From positions 620,001 through 684,000 of the forward strand of contig NZ_BMUY01000001.1 of NCBI RefSeq assembly GCF_014650435.1: a stretch of DNA of 64,000 bases. Reading direction: 5' to 3'. Both the position numbers and the translations under genes were made by a program. Below the pieces are notes generated by a model. That model was not told the origin of the DNA. It worked only from the letters and a program-made list of their open reading frames with translations, and made no database searches. The stretch's first letter is position 1. Every line of letters starts with the position of its first letter. Positions 33,509 to 41,025 of this stretch are shown piece after piece. Origin of the DNA: Streptomyces tendae. Lineage in GTDB: Bacteria > Actinomycetota > Actinomycetes > Streptomycetales > Streptomycetaceae.

Positions 33509-34099
33509 TCAGACCGTGGTGACGACCTGGTCGTAGGCGAGGCGCGGGGAGCGCGGGAACCAGGCGTCCGGGCCCGGACGGCCGATGTTGACGACCATCA
33601 GCGGGGTGTGGTCGTCGTCCAGGAACTCCTTGCGCACGCCCTCGAAGTCGAGGCCGGTCATCGGTCCGGCGGCCAGACCCGCGGCGCGGACGCCGACGAT
33701 GAAGTACGCGGCCTGCAGGGCGGCGTTCAGGGTGGCCGCGCCCTCGCGGACCGGGCGCTCGCTGAAGAAGGCGTCCTTCGCGGCGGGGAAGTGCGGGAAG
33801 AGCTCGGGCAGCTCCTCGTGGAACTCGTTGTCCGCGGACAGGATCGCGACCAGCGGGGCGGCGGCGGTCTTGGGCCGGTTGCCCTCGGCCATGTGCGCGA
33901 CCAGGCGCTCGCGGGCCTCGGGGGAGCGGACCAGCGTGATGCGCAGCGGCGACTGGTTGAAGGCGGTCGGACCGTACTTGACCAGGTCGTAGATGGCCTG
34001 CACCTGCTCGTCGGTGACGGGCTCGTCGGTGAAGGTGTTCGCGGTGCGGGCCTCGCGGAACAGCAGGTCCTGGGCGGCGGGGTCAAGAACGAGAGACAT
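33509..34099 (-). CDS. Nitroreductase family protein (RutE / malonic semialdehyde reductase type)
   Basis: ATG 34099 gives 196 residues, matching the RutE/HadB branch. The marks are E-A-R-T-A-N-T-F near 17-24, Y-G-P-T-A-F-N-Q-S-P near 43-52 and A-G-P-M-T-G-L-D-F near 144-152. It should be an FMN-dependent NAD(P)H reductase. Upstream is a good promoter on the minus strand at 34171-34199 that overlaps an AAGCTT-centred palindrome, suggesting regulation by an HTH repressor. The natural substrate is uncertain. Confidence 0.85.
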   Translation of the reverse strand: MSLVLDPAAQDLLFREARTANTFTDEPVTDEQVQAIYDLVKYGPTAFNQSPLRITLVRSPEARERLVAHMAEGNRPKTAAAPLVAILSADNEFHEELPELFPHFPAAKDAFFSERPVREGAATLNAALQAAYFIVGVRAAGLAAGPMTGLDFEGVRKEFLDDDHTPLMVVNIGRPGPDAWFPRSPRLAYDQVVTTV

Positions 34100-34170
34100 G
34101 CGTGAACTTTCTCCGGGGGGATGCGTCGGCTCCGCGCGGCTGTGGGGGCCGGGAGCCGTTGACGCCCACG

Positions 34171-34199
34171 ACACTACGACAAAGAAGTTCAAGCTTCAA
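34171..34199 (-). promoter_or_regulatory. Sigma-70-like promoter with overlapping palindrome for the nitroreductase gene
   Basis: On the minus strand TTGAAG (34199-34194) and TAGTGT (34176-34171) are separated by 17 bp. The near-palindrome GTTCAAG-CTTCAAC at 34187-34200 covers the -35 element, a typical position for a MarR/HxlR-type repressor. Confidence 0.6.
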
Positions 34200-34232
34200 C
34201 CAAAAAGGGAGTGCGGTGATCCGCTTCACACG

Positions 34233-34289
34233 GCCGCACGAGTGCGCTCGCACAGCCGCGCGAGTGCGCATCACGCAGCCGCACGAGTG
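34233..34289. repeat. Three phased copies of GCCGC(A/G)CGAGTG upstream of the polysaccharide operon
   Basis: The 12-mer occurs at 34233, 34255 and 34278, with 22- and 23-bp spacing (about two helical turns). The sites lie 57 to 113 bp upstream of the first operon gene and may bind a regulator on one face of the DNA. Confidence 0.55.
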
Positions 34290-34345
34290 AAGGGGCCCTG
34301 GCGTGTTCGGCGGCATGTGTGTCGGGGGACTGGGGCTTCCCGGGA

Positions 34346-35695
34346 GTGCGTCTATATGACGATGTGAAATTCAAGCCAGGTTTTTCGAAGAATGATGTAT
34401 CCGGACCAACCGTCGCGGTCGTGGGACTCGGCTACGTCGGACTCCCCACCGCGCTCGCCCTGCGCGACGCGGGCGCCACCGTCATCGGCATCGACAACAG
34501 CGCGGACCGGCTGCGGGACATCGCCCGCGGAGCCGTGGACCTGCTCCCGCTGCACCACGCCCAGCTCGCCTGCGCCTCGGCCGGTGACGGCTTCCGTCTC
34601 ACCTCGGACGCCACGGCCGTGCGCGCCGCGGACGCCGTGGTCATCTGTGTGCCGACCCCGGTCGACGCCCGGCGCGAGCCCGACCTCACCGCGCTGTCCG
34701 CCGCCTGCGCGTCGGTGGTGGAGCACGCCGTGGCCGGTCAGCTGATCGTGCTCACCTCCACCAGCTACGTGGGCACCACCCGGGACCTCCTGGTCGAACC
34801 GCTGCGGGCCCGGGGGCTCACCGCCGACGAGGACGTGTACGTGGCCTTCGCCCCCGAGCGCATCGACCCCGGCAACGAAGAACACACCCCCGAGCGCACC
34901 CCACGCCTGGTCGGCGGCGCCGGACCGCACAGCAGCCGCGCGGCCGCTGCCCTGCTGGCCCCGACGGCCTCCGTCGTCCGGACGGTCCCCGACCCCGAGA
35001 CCGCCGAGATGGCCAAGCTCTGGGAGAACACCTACCGCGCCGTCAACATCGCCCTGGCCAACGAACTCGCGGACGCCTGCCACTCGCTCGGCCTGGCACC
35101 GGCCCCCGTGATCGAGGCCGCCGCGACCAAGCCGTACGGCTTCATGCCCTTCTACCCCGGACCCGGCGTCGGCGGTCACTGCATCCCCTGCGACCCGCAC
35201 TACCTGCTGTGGCAGCTGGGCAAGGCCAGGCAGCAGGCGCCGTTGGTCGCCACCGCGCTCGCGGCCAACAGCGACCGCCCCACGCGGATCACCGAGCGGG
35301 CCCTGGACCTGCTGGCGGGCGCCGCCGTCCCGCCGCGGGACGCCCGTGTCCTGCTGATCGGCGTCGCCTACAAGGAGGGCGTGGCGGACGTCCGCGAGAG
35401 CCCCGCCCTGGAGATCCTCGCCGGGCTCGCCGGAGCCGGCGCGGACGTCGCCTACTGCGACCCCCTGGTGCCGTCTCTGCGCGTCGGCGCGGACACGCTG
35501 CACCACGTACCGGATCCGCACACCCGCCCGTGGGACCTGGTCGTCCTGCACACCGTCCAACCCGTGCACGACCTGACCTGGCTGTGCGCCGCCGACGCCC
35601 CGCCCGTCCTGGACACCCGGCAGCGCGGCCCCCTCGCCGGGGCGGCGGAACGTGCCGGGAGCGGCGCGCGTTCCGCCGCCGAGGTCACCGCATGA
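34346..35695 (+). CDS. Nucleotide-sugar dehydrogenase (UDP-GlcNAc/UDP-Glc 6-dehydrogenase type)
   Basis: The protein has a Rossmann N-terminus V-A-V-V-G-L-G-Y-V-G-L-P-T-A, a central A-P-E-R-I-D-P-G-N-E-E-H motif and the catalytic Cys in G-P-G-V-G-G-H-C-I-P-C-D-P-H-Y. The P-E-R-I-D-P-G-N form is typical of WbpA-like UDP-N-acetylglucosamine 6-dehydrogenases, more than of plain UDP-glucose dehydrogenases. The start is uncertain (GTG 34319, 34346 or 34364). The first 20 codons are unusually AT-rich for this genome. It supplies a uronic-acid nucleotide and its stop overlaps the glycosyltransferase start as ATGA. Confidence 0.85.
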   Translation: MRLYDDVKFKPGFSKNDVSGPTVAVVGLGYVGLPTALALRDAGATVIGIDNSADRLRDIARGAVDLLPLHHAQLACASAGDGFRLTSDATAVRAADAVVICVPTPVDARREPDLTALSAACASVVEHAVAGQLIVLTSTSYVGTTRDLLVEPLRARGLTADEDVYVAFAPERIDPGNEEHTPERTPRLVGGAGPHSSRAAAALLAPTASVVRTVPDPETAEMAKLWENTYRAVNIALANELADACHSLGLAPAPVIEAAATKPYGFMPFYPGPGVGGHCIPCDPHYLLWQLGKARQQAPLVATALAANSDRPTRITERALDLLAGAAVPPRDARVLLIGVAYKEGVADVRESPALEILAGLAGAGADVAYCDPLVPSLRVGADTLHHVPDPHTRPWDLVVLHTVQPVHDLTWLCAADAPPVLDTRQRGPLAGAAERAGSGARSAAEVTA

Positions 35696-37155
35696 CCGTC
35701 CTGCGCCCCGGACCCGGTCCGGGCACCCCGGTCCGCACCGGCGTCCGCCACCGCGTCGGCGGCCGACTCGACGCCCTCGAAGCCGGCGTCCGCCGCGACG
35801 TCGTACGGCTGCTCACCCTGCTCGCCCTGCTGCCCCTCCTCCTGCTGCTGGCCCGCAGCGCCGTCCGCCTGCCGCACGCCTTCGACCCGCTCACGCTCTA
35901 CGGCGTGACCGTGCTGGGCGGCACCGTCTGCCTCCTCCACCTCGCCTACAGCCGCTACGACGACCCGGCCGTACGCCCCCTGCGCCGCCGCCCGCGCCAC
36001 GCCGAGGCATTCCCGGCGCTCCCCGCGCGGCCCCGGGTGAGCTTCCTGATGGCCGTGCGCAACGAACGCGCGCACATCGAGGACTGCGTGCGCTCCATGG
36101 CGGCCGTCGACTACCCGGACCTGCAACTGGTCGTGGTCGACGACGCGTCCGACGACGGCACGGCGGACGTCCTGGAACGCCTCGCCCAGGAGCTGCCGCT
36201 CACCCTCATCAGGCTGGAGGAGAACCTCGGCAAGAAGGGGGCGCTGGTCCGTGCCTGCGCAGTCGCCGACGGGGACGTCCTGCTGTTCACCGACTCCGAC
36301 TGCGTCGTCGCGCCGGACGCCGTACGGCACTGCGTCACCGCCCTGGTCCGGCACCCGCAACTGGGCGCGGTCGGCGGACACTGCCGGGCGCTCAACACCG
36401 GCGCCGGACTGCTGGCCCGGGTCCAGGACATCTGGTACGAGGGCCAGTTCCGGATCAGCAAGGCCGCCGAGGCCGCCGTCGGCTCGGTGACCTGCGTCTC
36501 CGGACCGCTCGCCGCCTTCCGCCGGGAAGCTGTCTGGAACTACCTGCCCGCCTGGGCCGAGGACCGCTTCCTCGGCGCCCCCTTCCGGTTCGCCACCGAC
36601 CGCCAGCTCACCGGCTACGTCCTGGGCCAGGCCTGGCACGGTCGCGCGCTCAAGGAGCGGCACGCCGACTCCCCCTTCGTCCGCGAGCACGACTACCCCG
36701 AGCTGCGCTGGGAGGTCGGCTACACCCGCTCCGCCCGGGTCTGGACCCGGGTGCCGTCCCGGCCCTCCGCCTTCCTGCGCCAGCAGATCCGGTGGAAGAA
36801 GAGCTTCATCAGGAACCTGTTCTTCACCGGGCGCTTCATGTGGCGCCGGGGCCCGGCCGCCGCCGCGCTGTACTACGGGCACGCCCTGTGGGTGATCGCG
36901 GCACCGGCCCTGGTCGTCCGGCACCTGGTGTGGGCCCCGCTGCACCTGGCCGGCCTGCTGACCCTGCTCTACCTGAGCGGGGTCGTCCTGAAGGGGTGCG
37001 TCTGGGGCCTCGCCTACCGCCTCGACCACCCGGGCGACCGCGCCTGGCGCTGCCGCCCCCTGATGAGTCTGCTGTCCTGCTGCGTACTGGCCTGGCTGCT
37101 GCCGTACGCCCTGCTCACACTGCGCCGGAACGTCTGGGCGAGGAGCGCCGCATGA
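35692..37155 (+). CDS. Processive family 2 glycosyltransferase (hyaluronan/chitin/PNAG synthase-like)
   Basis: The 487-aa protein has two N-terminal TM helices (about 38-58 and 68-85), a GT2 domain and at least three C-terminal TM segments. The catalytic residues of processive synthases are present: V-V-D-D (149-152), D-S-D (201-203), T-D-R-Q-L-T (302-307) and Q-Q-I-R-W (364-368). The last is the QxxRW motif of hyaluronan, chitin, cellulose and PNAG synthases. It should polymerise and extrude a beta-linked glycan through the membrane. It is coupled by 4-bp overlaps to the dehydrogenase before it and the 35-aa peptide after it. Confidence 0.9.
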   Translation: MTVLRPGPGPGTPVRTGVRHRVGGRLDALEAGVRRDVVRLLTLLALLPLLLLLARSAVRLPHAFDPLTLYGVTVLGGTVCLLHLAYSRYDDPAVRPLRRRPRHAEAFPALPARPRVSFLMAVRNERAHIEDCVRSMAAVDYPDLQLVVVDDASDDGTADVLERLAQELPLTLIRLEENLGKKGALVRACAVADGDVLLFTDSDCVVAPDAVRHCVTALVRHPQLGAVGGHCRALNTGAGLLARVQDIWYEGQFRISKAAEAAVGSVTCVSGPLAAFRREAVWNYLPAWAEDRFLGAPFRFATDRQLTGYVLGQAWHGRALKERHADSPFVREHDYPELRWEVGYTRSARVWTRVPSRPSAFLRQQIRWKKSFIRNLFFTGRFMWRRGPAAAALYYGHALWVIAAPALVVRHLVWAPLHLAGLLTLLYLSGVVLKGCVWGLAYRLDHPGDRAWRCRPLMSLLSCCVLAWLLPYALLTLRRNVWARSAA

Positions 37156-37259
37156 GGATCCTGCTGCGCGGGCTGGGCCGCTCGCTCGCCGTCGGCCTCA
37201 CGTTCGCCGTCATCGCCCTGGTCTACCTGTTCGTCATCACCCGGGGACGGTGGACGTGA
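37152..37259 (+). CDS. 35-aa single-pass membrane peptide in the polysaccharide operon
   Basis: ATG 37152 overlaps the synthase stop (ATGA), and its own TGA overlaps the next GTG. The product starts MRILLRGLGRSLAVGLTFAV and continues with IALVYLFVITRG, one TM helix flanked by Arg residues. Such a gene is easily missed by annotation. By position it resembles the small accessory subunits of beta-glycan synthases (IcaD and PgaD in PNAG systems), though those are larger and have two helices. The two-sided overlap strongly argues it is translated. Confidence 0.75.
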   Translation: MRILLRGLGRSLAVGLTFAVIALVYLFVITRGRWT

Positions 37260-38788
37260 CGCGCGACGCTTCCCCCGCAAACCGGCCGGGACGGCCCCTG
37301 CTGCGTGCCGCCCTCGGACTGCTCACGGCGGCCGTCGTGGCGCTGCCGTTCACCGTGGCCTGGCACTACGACGCCGCCCGGCGCGCGGTCGCCGAGCAGG
37401 CCGCCCCGCCCGCGTCCGGTGCCGCCGGCGCGGCGGCCGGCGCCGAGGCGACGCCCGCCGGGGCTGCGCCGGTCGTCCTCGCCTACCACGACGTCGGCCC
37501 CGACGGCCGCAGCCGCTACACCGTCTCCCCGGAACGCTTCGACGCCCAGCTGCGCGCCCTGCGCGAGGCCGGCTACCGCACCCTGTCCACCCGCGAGTTC
37601 ACCGGCTTCCTGAGCGACGGCCGCCTCCCCGGCCCGCGCACCGTCTACCTCACCTTCGACGACGGCACGCACGGACTGTGGACGCACGCCGACCCGGTCC
37701 TGGCCCGACACGGAATGAAGGCGGCGGCCTACCTGATCACCGGACGGGTGGGCACCCACCGGCCGTACTACCTCTCCTGGGCCGAGATCGAACGGATGGC
37801 CCGGTCCGGGCGCTGGGACTTCCAGGCCCACACCCACCTCAGCCACGAACGTGCCGCCGTGGACGCCGCCGGACACGAGCGCTCGGCGTTCACCAACCGG
37901 CTGTGGCTGGCGGACGAAGCACGCGTCGAGACCCCCGACGAGTACCGGCGCCGGATCGCGGCGGACCTCGACCGGTCGGTCCGCGACCTCGTGGCACACG
38001 ACCTGCCCCGCCCTCGGCTGTTCGCCTACCCGTTCTCGGAACGGCCGGCCGAGTCCAACCTGGGCGCGCACGGCGCCGACACCCTGCGGTCCATGCTGCG
38101 CGCGCGCTTCACGGCCACGCTCACCAACAACTCGGCCCGGCCCCTGCCGGCCGGCCCCCGCGCGGCCGCCGCCGGACAGGTGCAACGGCTGGAAGTCACC
38201 AGGGACACCACCCCGGCCGGGCTCCTGCGCGAACTGGCCCGGTGGACCCCGGCGGCGCCGTCCGACGCCGACCGGCCGTTGTCCCACCCGGAGCACTGGC
38301 AGACGACCGGCGACACCGGGCGGACCGGACCGGGGACGCTCACCGGCGAGGTCCGTCCCCCGGACGGCACGGACTACGTCTCGGCCGCCTACCGCCCGCT
38401 GGCCACCGCCGACTGGCACACCTACCGGCTGCGCGCCACCGCCAACGGGCTGCACGGCACCTCCAACGGCGTCGGCATCACCGTACGCGTGGGCAGCGAG
38501 CACCCGGTGGCGCTCTCCGTCGGCCACCACACGGCGAGCCTCACCACGAGCGGGCCGGAGGGCACCGGCGACCGGCGGACCTGCCGGCTCGCTCCCGCCG
38601 CCGAGCACCGGATCACCGTGTCGGTGACACCCCGGCGGGTGCGGGTGAGCATCGACGGCGAACCCTGCACCTCGGTCCGCGCCGGCCGGTGGCGGGCGGC
38701 GGAGGGCGCGGGAGGGTTCTCGCTCAGCGCGCGCAACGAGAGGGCGGAACAGGGCTGGCCCCGCTTCACCTCACTGAAGGTCGAGTGA
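37256..38788 (+). CDS. Membrane-anchored NodB-type polysaccharide deacetylase with C-terminal beta-sandwich
   Basis: GTG 37256 overlaps the previous stop and gives 510 residues. A signal anchor lies at about 14-36. The NodB domain has T-F-D-D at 133-136 (catalytic Asp135) and H-T-H-L-S-H at 192-197. This H-T-x-x-x-H spacing is that of PgaB/IcaB poly-N-acetylglucosamine deacetylases rather than chitin deacetylases. Residues about 345-510 form a beta-rich domain resembling a laminin-G/concanavalin carbohydrate-binding fold, with one Cys pair. It should remove N-acetyl groups from the polymer at the cell surface. Confidence 0.85.
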   Translation: MTRDASPANRPGRPLLRAALGLLTAAVVALPFTVAWHYDAARRAVAEQAAPPASGAAGAAAGAEATPAGAAPVVLAYHDVGPDGRSRYTVSPERFDAQLRALREAGYRTLSTREFTGFLSDGRLPGPRTVYLTFDDGTHGLWTHADPVLARHGMKAAAYLITGRVGTHRPYYLSWAEIERMARSGRWDFQAHTHLSHERAAVDAAGHERSAFTNRLWLADEARVETPDEYRRRIAADLDRSVRDLVAHDLPRPRLFAYPFSERPAESNLGAHGADTLRSMLRARFTATLTNNSARPLPAGPRAAAAGQVQRLEVTRDTTPAGLLRELARWTPAAPSDADRPLSHPEHWQTTGDTGRTGPGTLTGEVRPPDGTDYVSAAYRPLATADWHTYRLRATANGLHGTSNGVGITVRVGSEHPVALSVGHHTASLTTSGPEGTGDRRTCRLAPAAEHRITVSVTPRRVRVSIDGEPCTSVRAGRWRAAEGAGGFSLSARNERAEQGWPRFTSLKVE

Positions 38789-38816
38789 CGTGAGTCGAGT
38801 GACGTGAATCACACGA

Positions 38817-38843
38817 GGTCGGCGACCACTTCCCTCGCCGACC
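38817..38843 (+). terminator. Hairpin terminator after the polysaccharide operon
   Basis: GGTCGGCGA (38817-38825) pairs with TCGCCGACC (38835-38843), 29 bp after the deacetylase stop. There is no T tract. Confidence 0.55.
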
Positions 38844-38919
38844 GCGGTCCTACAGGACACATCGCCACTCGTACTTCTTGTCCCGTACCTCGTACCTCGC
38901 ACACAGGGAGCGCATCGAC

Positions 38920-39138
38920 ATGACCGCCACCGTGAAGGGCCCGGCCAGCTACTTCCCGTCCATCGAGAAGAAGTACGGCCGTCCGGTCGCGGAGTGGAAG
39001 GACCTCATCCGCACATCGCCGCTCACGAAGCACATGGAACTCGTCGCCTGGCTCAAGACCGAGCACGGACTGGGCCACGGACACGCCAACGCGCTCGTCG
39101 CGCACACCCTGGCCGAGGACACGGCGAAGGACGCCTAG
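38920..39138 (+). CDS. DUF4287 small protein
   Basis: ATG 38920 with AGGGAG nine bases upstream gives 72 residues. The pattern S-Y-F-P-S-I-E-K-K-Y-G-R-P, followed by H-M-E-L-V-A-W-L-K-T-E-H-G-L-G-H-G-H-A-N-A, is characteristic of DUF4287, a small helical family of unknown function common in actinomycetes. An upstream in-frame ATG at 38878 lacks a ribosome site. It is convergent with xseB, with only four bp between the stops. Confidence 0.88.
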   Translation: MTATVKGPASYFPSIEKKYGRPVAEWKDLIRTSPLTKHMELVAWLKTEHGLGHGHANALVAHTLAEDTAKDA

Positions 39139-39142
39139 CCGG

Positions 39143-39412
39143 TCAGGCCCCAGGGGTGTCGCCGCTCTCGGCGGCGTCCTCGGCGTCCGCGTCCTCCTCG
39201 GCCAGCGCCGCGTCCAGGCGGGCCCGCGCGCCGTCCAGCCGGCGGCGGCAGACCTTCGCCAGCTCCTCGCCCCGCTCCCACAGGGCGAGGGACTCCTCCA
39301 GCGTCGTACCGCCGGCCTCCAGGCGCCGGACCACCTCGATCAGCTCGTCCCGCGCCTGCTCGTAACCGAGCGCCTCGGACATCGCCGTCGGCTGCTCCAC
39401 CTCGCTGGTCAT
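39143..39412 (-). CDS. xseB: Exodeoxyribonuclease VII small subunit
   Basis: The 89-aa protein has the XseB pattern [23 protein letters not shown] and [15 protein letters not shown], two helices that bind the large subunit. The acidic C-terminal tail is typical of streptomycetes. It is encoded 9 bp downstream of xseA. Together they form the nuclease that degrades single-stranded DNA to oligonucleotides in repair. Confidence 0.93.
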   Translation of the reverse strand: MTSEVEQPTAMSEALGYEQARDELIEVVRRLEAGGTTLEESLALWERGEELAKVCRRRLDGARARLDAALAEEDADAEDAAESGDTPGA

Positions 39413-39421
39413 CCACCCACC

Positions 39422-40630
39422 CTATGCGTCGACTCGTACGGAGAAATCGCCCTCGGACACGCGTGCGCGCAGCGTCTCGCCGGGCTCCACCTCGCCGGGG
39501 TCGCGAACGGCGTGGCCGTCGGCCCGCTGCAGTACGGCGTACCCGCGCTTGAGGGTCGCGGCGGGGGAGAGCGCCACCACGCGCGCGTGCGTGTGCGTCA
39601 GCTCGGAGTCGGCCCGGTCGAGGTGGTGCCGCAGCGAGCGGCGGCCCCGCTCCAGCAGGGCAGTCACCTGCTCGGCCCGCTCCTCGATCATCCGGTGCGG
39701 GTCCTGTATCGACGGCCGGGCCAGCGCGTGGGCCAGCCCGCGCTCCTCGCGGTCGACGAACGCCGCCACGCACCGGCGGGCGCGGTCCCGCAGCAGCCGC
39801 ACCCGCTCGTACTCCTCGCCGACGTCCGGCACGACCTTCTTGGCGGCGTCGGTCGGTGTGGAGGCGCGCAGGTCGGCGACCAGGTCGAGCAGCGGGCTGT
39901 CCGGCTCGTGGCCGATCGCCGAGACGACCGGCGTACGGCAGGCGGCCACCGCCCGCACCAGCTGCTCGTCGGAGAACGGCAGCAGGTCCTCCACGCTGCC
40001 GCCGCCGCGCGCGACGACGATCACGTCCACGTCGTCCAGCGCGTCCAGCTCCTTCACCGCCTGCACCACCTGCGGCACCGCGTGCACGCCCTGTACCGGG
40101 ACGTTGCGCACCTCGAAGCGGACGGCGGGCCAGCGGTGCCGGGCGTTCTCCAGGACGTCCCGTTCGGCGGCCGAGGCCCGTCCGCAGACCAGGCCGATCA
40201 GCTGCGGCAGGAACGGCAGCGGCTTCTTCCGCTCGGCCGCGAACAGGCCCTCGCGCGCGAGCGCCTTCTTCAGCTGCTCCAGCCGCGCCAGCAGCTCCCC
40301 GACGCCCACCGGCTTGATCTCGGCCGCGCGCAGGGACAACTGCCCGCGCGGCGCGTACCACTCCGGCTTCGCGTGCACGACCACCCGCGCGCCCTCGCCG
40401 ACCACGTCCGCCACGGCGTCGAACACCTGCCGGTAGCAGGTCACACTCACGGAGATGTCGTACGACGGGTCGCGCAGCGTCAGGAAGACCACACCCGCGC
40501 CGGGCCGCCGCGACAGCTGGGTGATCTGCCCCTCGACCCAGACCGCGCCGAGCCGGTCGATCCAGCCCCCGATCAGCCGGGACACCTCGCCCACGGGCAG
40601 CGGGCTTTCGGGAGTCGAGTTGGCAGCCAT
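39422..40630 (-). CDS. xseA: Exodeoxyribonuclease VII large subunit
   Basis: ATG 40630 ([20 protein letters not shown]) gives 402 residues. It has an N-terminal OB fold (about 25-110: [17 protein letters not shown]). The catalytic core contains [10 protein letters not shown] (about 208-217) and [10 protein letters not shown] (about 240-249), followed by the long coiled coil and a C-terminal [11 protein letters not shown] longer frame upstream runs into a tandem repeat and is rejected as a start. Confidence 0.94.
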   Translation of the reverse strand: MAANSTPESPLPVGEVSRLIGGWIDRLGAVWVEGQITQLSRRPGAGVVFLTLRDPSYDISVSVTCYRQVFDAVADVVGEGARVVVHAKPEWYAPRGQLSLRAAEIKPVGVGELLARLEQLKKALAREGLFAAERKKPLPFLPQLIGLVCGRASAAERDVLENARHRWPAVRFEVRNVPVQGVHAVPQVVQAVKELDALDDVDVIVVARGGGSVEDLLPFSDEQLVRAVAACRTPVVSAIGHEPDSPLLDLVADLRASTPTDAAKKVVPDVGEEYERVRLLRDRARRCVAAFVDREERGLAHALARPSIQDPHRMIEERAEQVTALLERGRRSLRHHLDRADSELTHTHARVVALSPAATLKRGYAVLQRADGHAVRDPGEVEPGETLRARVSEGDFSVRVDA

Positions 40631-40647
40631 GCGCCCGAGCGTAACGG

Positions 40648-41010
40648 CCGGGTCCGACAATCCGGCCCCCGCGCGCACGCCCCCGTGGCCCGCTCGCCGG
40701 GTTCACGCGCGCGGGGGTGTCCCCGTGGAGCCCCGCCATGCCTCCGCCGGGCCCCGTCACGCCCCGCCGGGTCCGACAATCCGGCCCGCACGTGAGCCCC
40801 CGTCGTCCGCTCACCGGGTTTACACGCGCGCGGGGGACGTCCCCGTCGCGCCCCGTCATGCCTCCACTGGGCCGTCACGCCCCGCCGGGTCCGACGACCC
40901 GGCCCGCAGGTGCGCCCCCGTCGCCACCCCCTGCCGGGCCCCGTCACACCCCCCGCTGGGCCGTCATGTCCCGCCGGGCCCTGTCACGCCTTCGCCGGGT
41001 CTTCGGCGCA
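40648..41010. repeat. Tandem array of an imperfect 118-119-bp repeat (about three copies)
   Basis: CCGGGTCCGACAATCCGGCC begins at 40648 and 40767, and a variant (CCGGGTCCGACGACCCGGCC) begins at 40885, giving periods of 119 and 118. Each unit also holds a CGCCGGGTT(C/T)ACGCGCG-like block and a GCC(G)GGGCC(CC)GTCACGCC block; the third copy is partly deleted. The array fills the 395 bp between the APC permease stop and the xseA start, so it forms the xseA leader or promoter region. Confidence 0.8.
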
Positions 41011-41025
41011 CCCCCGCTGGGCCCG

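Noticed and set aside
40573-40947. Minus-strand frame through the 118-bp repeats as a protein or an xseA N-terminal extension
   Set aside because: The composition is Arg/Gly/Pro repeat with no start site, and XseA of normal length begins at 40630.
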